From the NCBI GenBank assembly GCA_016867235.1, contig VGJY01000034.1:1-32744 (forward strand): DNA of 32,744 nt, written 5' to 3'. The notes beneath the pieces are model-generated. The model saw only the letters and a list, made by a program, of their open reading frames with translations. It was not told the origin of the DNA and did not search any database. How positions within the stretch are numbered: position 1 is the stretch's first letter; each line of letters opens with the position of its first letter. Shown here in pieces: positions 30,376-32,744 of the stretch. The DNA comes from Candidatus Tanganyikabacteria bacterium. Lineage in GTDB: Bacteria > Cyanobacteriota > Sericytochromatia > S15B-MN24 > VGJW01. The position numbers and the translations under genes were made by a program.

Positions 30376-31755
30376 ATGGCCAGAGTCTTCCTGAAATCCT
30401 TCGGCTGCCAGATGAACCTCTCCGACGGGGAGCGGGTGCTGGGGCTCCTGGGCGAGCGCGGGTTCGGTTTCACCGACGACGAGAGTGCCGCCGACGTCCT
30501 GGTGGTCAACACCTGCGCGATCCGCGAGAAGGCCGAGGACAAGCTCTTCTCGCTGCTGGGCGAGTGGCGGGCGCTCAAGCGCCGGCAACCCGACCTGGTG
30601 ATCGCCGTGATGGGCTGCGTGGCCCAGAGCGCCAAGGACGAGATTCGCAGGAGGAATCCGGCCGTGGACGTGGTCGTGGGCACCCACAACTTCCACGAAC
30701 TGCCCGATCTGGTGGCGGAAGTGCTGGTCAACCGCCAGCCGATCACGCGCATCGGCAAGTTGCGCGACGCCATCCCCGACGACCTGCCGGCGCGCCGCGA
30801 GGGCAGATACCATGGCTGGGTGCCCGTCATCTACGGCTGCTCGTACTTCTGCTCGTTCTGCATCGTGCCGTTCACCCGCGGGCCCTTCCAGAGCCGGCAA
30901 CCCGAGCAGATCGAACGCGAGGTGCGTTCCCTGGTCGGCGAGGGCGTCAAGGAGATCACCTTGCTGGGCCAGACCGTCGATCACTACGGCAAGGACCTCG
31001 CGGACGGCCCCACAACCCTGGCGGCCCTGCTCCGCAGGCTGTCGCCCATCCCGGGCCTCGACCGCATCCGCTTCCTCACGTCCCACCCGGTGGACCTCGA
31101 CGAGGAACTGGTGCGCACCGTGGCCGAATTGCCAAACGTCACCGAGTACTTCCACTTCCCCATCCAGGCCGGCTCCGACAAGGTCCTGGCCGAGATGAAG
31201 CGGCAGCACACCGTGGCCGAGTACCTGGCGAAAGTCGCCATGATCCGCCGCCACATCCCCGACGCGGCCATTTCTGGCGACCTGATCGTGGGCTTCCCGG
31301 GCGAGACCGACAGGGACTTCGAGGCGACGCTGCAAGTGGTCCGCGAGGTCGAGTTCGACACCAACAACACGGCCACCTACTCGATCCGCCCCTGGACGCC
31401 CGCCGGCAAGCGCCCCGACCAGGTACCCGATGAGATCAAGCGCGAGCGCCTGCAACGCCTCAACGAGTGCGTCGCGGAGACGGCCCTGCGCCGCAATCGC
31501 CGGCTGGTCGGCTCCATCCAGGAGGTTCTCGTCGAGGGCCCCTCCTCGCGCAATCCCGAGATCTACACCGGTCGCACGCGCGGCAACAAGGAGTGCTTCT
31601 TCCCCGGCACGACGGATCTGGCCGGCCGCCTGGTAGAGGTCGAGATCACCGATGCGCGCCCCTTCACCCTGCGAGGCGCGGTTGTAACGGAATCTAAAGA
31701 GCCCGCAAGGCACGGCCAAGATGCCGCCGGCGCCATCGCTTCGGCCGCTTATTAA
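30376..31755 (+). CDS. miaB: tRNA-2-methylthio-N6-dimethylallyladenosine synthase
   Basis: MiaB (459 residues) adds a methylthio group to i6A37 of tRNAs that read codons starting with U. Three N-terminal cysteines (Cys11, Cys47, Cys81) bind the auxiliary 4Fe-4S cluster, and CSYFCSFC (Cys155, Cys159, Cys162) the radical-SAM cluster. IVPFTRGP and GFPGETDRDF are typical, and a C-terminal TRAM domain (about 370-440) binds tRNA. ATG 30376 is used; an adjacent GTG at 30373 is possible. The last 20 residues are an unconserved tail. miaA is not in the window. The tRNA-Trp at 26056 has the A36-A37-A38 triple that makes it a likely substrate. Confidence 0.95.
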   Translation: MARVFLKSFGCQMNLSDGERVLGLLGERGFGFTDDESAADVLVVNTCAIREKAEDKLFSLLGEWRALKRRQPDLVIAVMGCVAQSAKDEIRRRNPAVDVVVGTHNFHELPDLVAEVLVNRQPITRIGKLRDAIPDDLPARREGRYHGWVPVIYGCSYFCSFCIVPFTRGPFQSRQPEQIEREVRSLVGEGVKEITLLGQTVDHYGKDLADGPTTLAALLRRLSPIPGLDRIRFLTSHPVDLDEELVRTVAELPNVTEYFHFPIQAGSDKVLAEMKRQHTVAEYLAKVAMIRRHIPDAAISGDLIVGFPGETDRDFEATLQVVREVEFDTNNTATYSIRPWTPAGKRPDQVPDEIKRERLQRLNECVAETALRRNRRLVGSIQEVLVEGPSSRNPEIYTGRTRGNKECFFPGTTDLAGRLVEVEITDARPFTLRGAVVTESKEPARHGQDAAGAIASAAY

Positions 31756-31869
31756 GCATTGTAAACCGACTTCTTCTCGGGGGCTTAAATCAGACTTTCT
31801 CTCGGCTTAACTTGGCGCTACGCTGAAAGCATCAAGAGCGCCCCGACTTGCTGGAGGTTGATCCAAGAG

Positions 31870-32430
31870 ATGTCCCGAACTGCTCGCCTTTCCCTGATTC
31901 TTCTGGCCGCCACGATCGCCCCGACCCTGGCCGGCTGCGGTTCGACCGCGGGCATCGCGACCCCGGCGAATTCCGCCGGCAAGACGCAGACGCAGGCGGC
32001 GCGGCCCAGCATCCCGACCCTCGACCGCGCCAAGCTGCAGTCCACCAAGGACGGCATCTCGGCAAGCAGCTACTACACCGTGGACCGGGCCCGCCGGCGG
32101 GCCAGCGACGCCCTCTGGCGCTACCAGGACCTCCGCGAGGACTGGCAGCGCGCCTGGTCCGACGACGAGAAGGACCGCATCGAGCAGCGGATGCTGGTGG
32201 TCCTCACCGACGGCGGCACCGACATCCGGCGGATGACGGCCAACTCCTGGGACTACGACGATCGCCGCCTCAACGACATGGCCGAGCGCATGCTCCAGGA
32301 GTACGACTACCTTCGCCGCGAGTGGCAGCAGACCTGGGACACCGGCCGCAAGCGCGAAATCGTCAACCAGATGCTGATCGTGCTCACCCGCGGCCTCCAG
32401 GAGGTGGCAAACTTCTACCGCTCCCGCTGA
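31870..32430 (+). CDS. Small lipoprotein with a 60-residue internal duplication
   Basis: A 186-residue exported protein of unknown function. MSRTARLSLILLAATIAPTLAGC gives a lipobox with Cys23 (written here as its first 20 plus AGC). After a Ser/Thr/Ala linker, residues 85-123 and 145-180 are two copies of one helical unit: Tyr85/Tyr145, Leu88/Leu148, Arg89/Arg149, Trp92/Trp152, Gln93/Gln153, Trp96/Trp156, and MLVVLT (108-113) against MLIVLT (168-173), always exactly 60 apart. Both copies are rich in Trp, Arg and Glu, suggesting amphipathic helices. GGAGG lies 12 bases upstream of the ATG; a TTG at 31858 would sit directly on that site and is rejected. The gap 31756-31869 before it is AT-richer with CTTAA words but no clear promoter. 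Confidence 0.8.
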   Translation: MSRTARLSLILLAATIAPTLAGCGSTAGIATPANSAGKTQTQAARPSIPTLDRAKLQSTKDGISASSYYTVDRARRRASDALWRYQDLREDWQRAWSDDEKDRIEQRMLVVLTDGGTDIRRMTANSWDYDDRRLNDMAERMLQEYDYLRREWQQTWDTGRKREIVNQMLIVLTRGLQEVANFYRSR

Positions 32431-32448
32431 TCCCCTTCCGACTCGACC

Positions 32449-32470
32449 GGGCCGGCCTGCGGGCCGGCCC
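32449..32470 (+). terminator. GC hairpin after the last lipoprotein gene
   Basis: GGGCCGGCC (32449-32457) and GGCCGGCCC (32462-32470) form a strong stem 18 bases after the stop codon. There is no T-run. It has the arms of the palindromic repeat family and may be the first, diverged unit of the array that follows. Confidence 0.45.
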
Positions 32471-32472
32471 GA

Positions 32473-32609
32473 CGATTTCGGGTGGGGCCGGCGTCTCTGC
32501 CGGCTCTACGATTTCGCGTGGGGCCGGCGCCTATGCCGGCCCTAAGATTTCGGGTGGGGCCGGCGTCTCTGCCGGCCCTAAGATTTCGGGTGGGGCCGGC
32601 GTCTCTGCC
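32473..32609. repeat. 36-bp tandem array of the palindromic element
   Basis: Three full units of exactly 36 bases (32473-32508, 32509-32544, 32545-32580) and a partial fourth (32581-32609) repeat the pattern GATTTCGGGTGGGGCCGGC, loop GTCTCT or GCCTAT, GCCGGCCCTA. Each unit is one hairpin plus the short spacer GATTTCG. Units three and four are identical over their shared length, while one and two have a few changes. The remaining sequence 32610-32744 has no recognisable gene; an ATG at 32727 runs off the window after six codons and has no ribosome binding site. Confidence 0.85.
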
Positions 32610-32744
32610 TCAGGTTTCTTCACATCTCGCCGAGGCTGAGGCGTGGCGAGCGTTCCAGCGCCTCGTTTCGGGCGTGCCGCGCTGAAACGCTAGACAGAAC
32701 AGGCAAACTGCGATCTCTTGGTCTTTATGACGAAGCAATCAGCT

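Noticed and set aside
32473-32609. CRISPR array
   Set aside because: The units are directly adjacent with no unique spacers; each 36-bp unit is itself a hairpin, so this is a tandem repeat of a palindromic element.
32727-32744. Start of a further gene at the right edge
   Set aside because: Only six codons are present, with no ribosome binding site or recognisable signal, so nothing supports a gene.

Overview
The window is high-GC bacterial chromosome from an organism with an outer membrane: it encodes a TonB protein, an outer-membrane beta-barrel protein and about ten proteins with lipoprotein signal peptides. Three things hint at a deep-branching lineage, possibly a non-photosynthetic relative of Cyanobacteria: glycine decarboxylase is split into GcvPA and GcvPB, the rplJ-rplL pair is followed by miaB instead of rpoB-rpoC, and surface lipoproteins with IPT/TIG folds are abundant. 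This placement is inference and would need a ribosomal-protein tree. No phage, insertion sequence or CRISPR array is visible.

Layout. 1-3149: a clipped lipoprotein gene, a subtilisin-like lipoprotein (minus strand) and a glycoside hydrolase family 1 lipoprotein (plus). 3237-7535: a compact gcvT-gcvH-gcvPA-gcvPB operon for the glycine cleavage system, with its own TATAAT promoter and no glycine riboswitch. 7598-10930: two tandem paralogous subtilisin-like lipoproteins with C-terminal fibronectin-III-like domains. 10927-12602: a MerR-like regulator with a long coiled coil, divergent from a LipM-type octanoyltransferase that probably modifies the GcvH encoded nearby. 12529-17853 (minus): a coupled operon of a 969-residue TPR protein, an outer-membrane barrel and TonB. 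18020-20034 (plus) and 20133-24020 (minus): two convergent operons, each of two lipoproteins with IPT/TIG or other Ig-like folds, including a 1051-residue glycine-rich protein. 24139-25826: speD (S-adenosylmethionine decarboxylase) and a family 2 glycosyltransferase.

25900-31755 is the translation and transcription block: rpmG, tRNA-Trp, secE, nusG, rplK, rplA, terminator, then a MazF-type toxin and ribbon-helix-helix antitoxin on the opposite strand, then rplJ and rplL behind a recognisable L10 leader, then miaB. The last gene is a small lipoprotein with an exact 60-residue internal duplication.

Two cross-cutting signals stand out. A short GC-rich palindromic repeat (arms GGGCCGGC and GCCGGCCC around a variable six-base loop) recurs in five or six intergenic gaps and forms a 36-bp tandem array near the right end. 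Several genes with no Shine-Dalgarno sequence have a TANNNT hexamer exactly six bases before the ATG, which suggests leaderless transcripts. The most promising material for new biology is the TPR-barrel-TonB operon, the shared N-terminal domain of the TIG lipoproteins, the toxin-antitoxin pair inside the ribosomal cluster and the palindromic repeat family.
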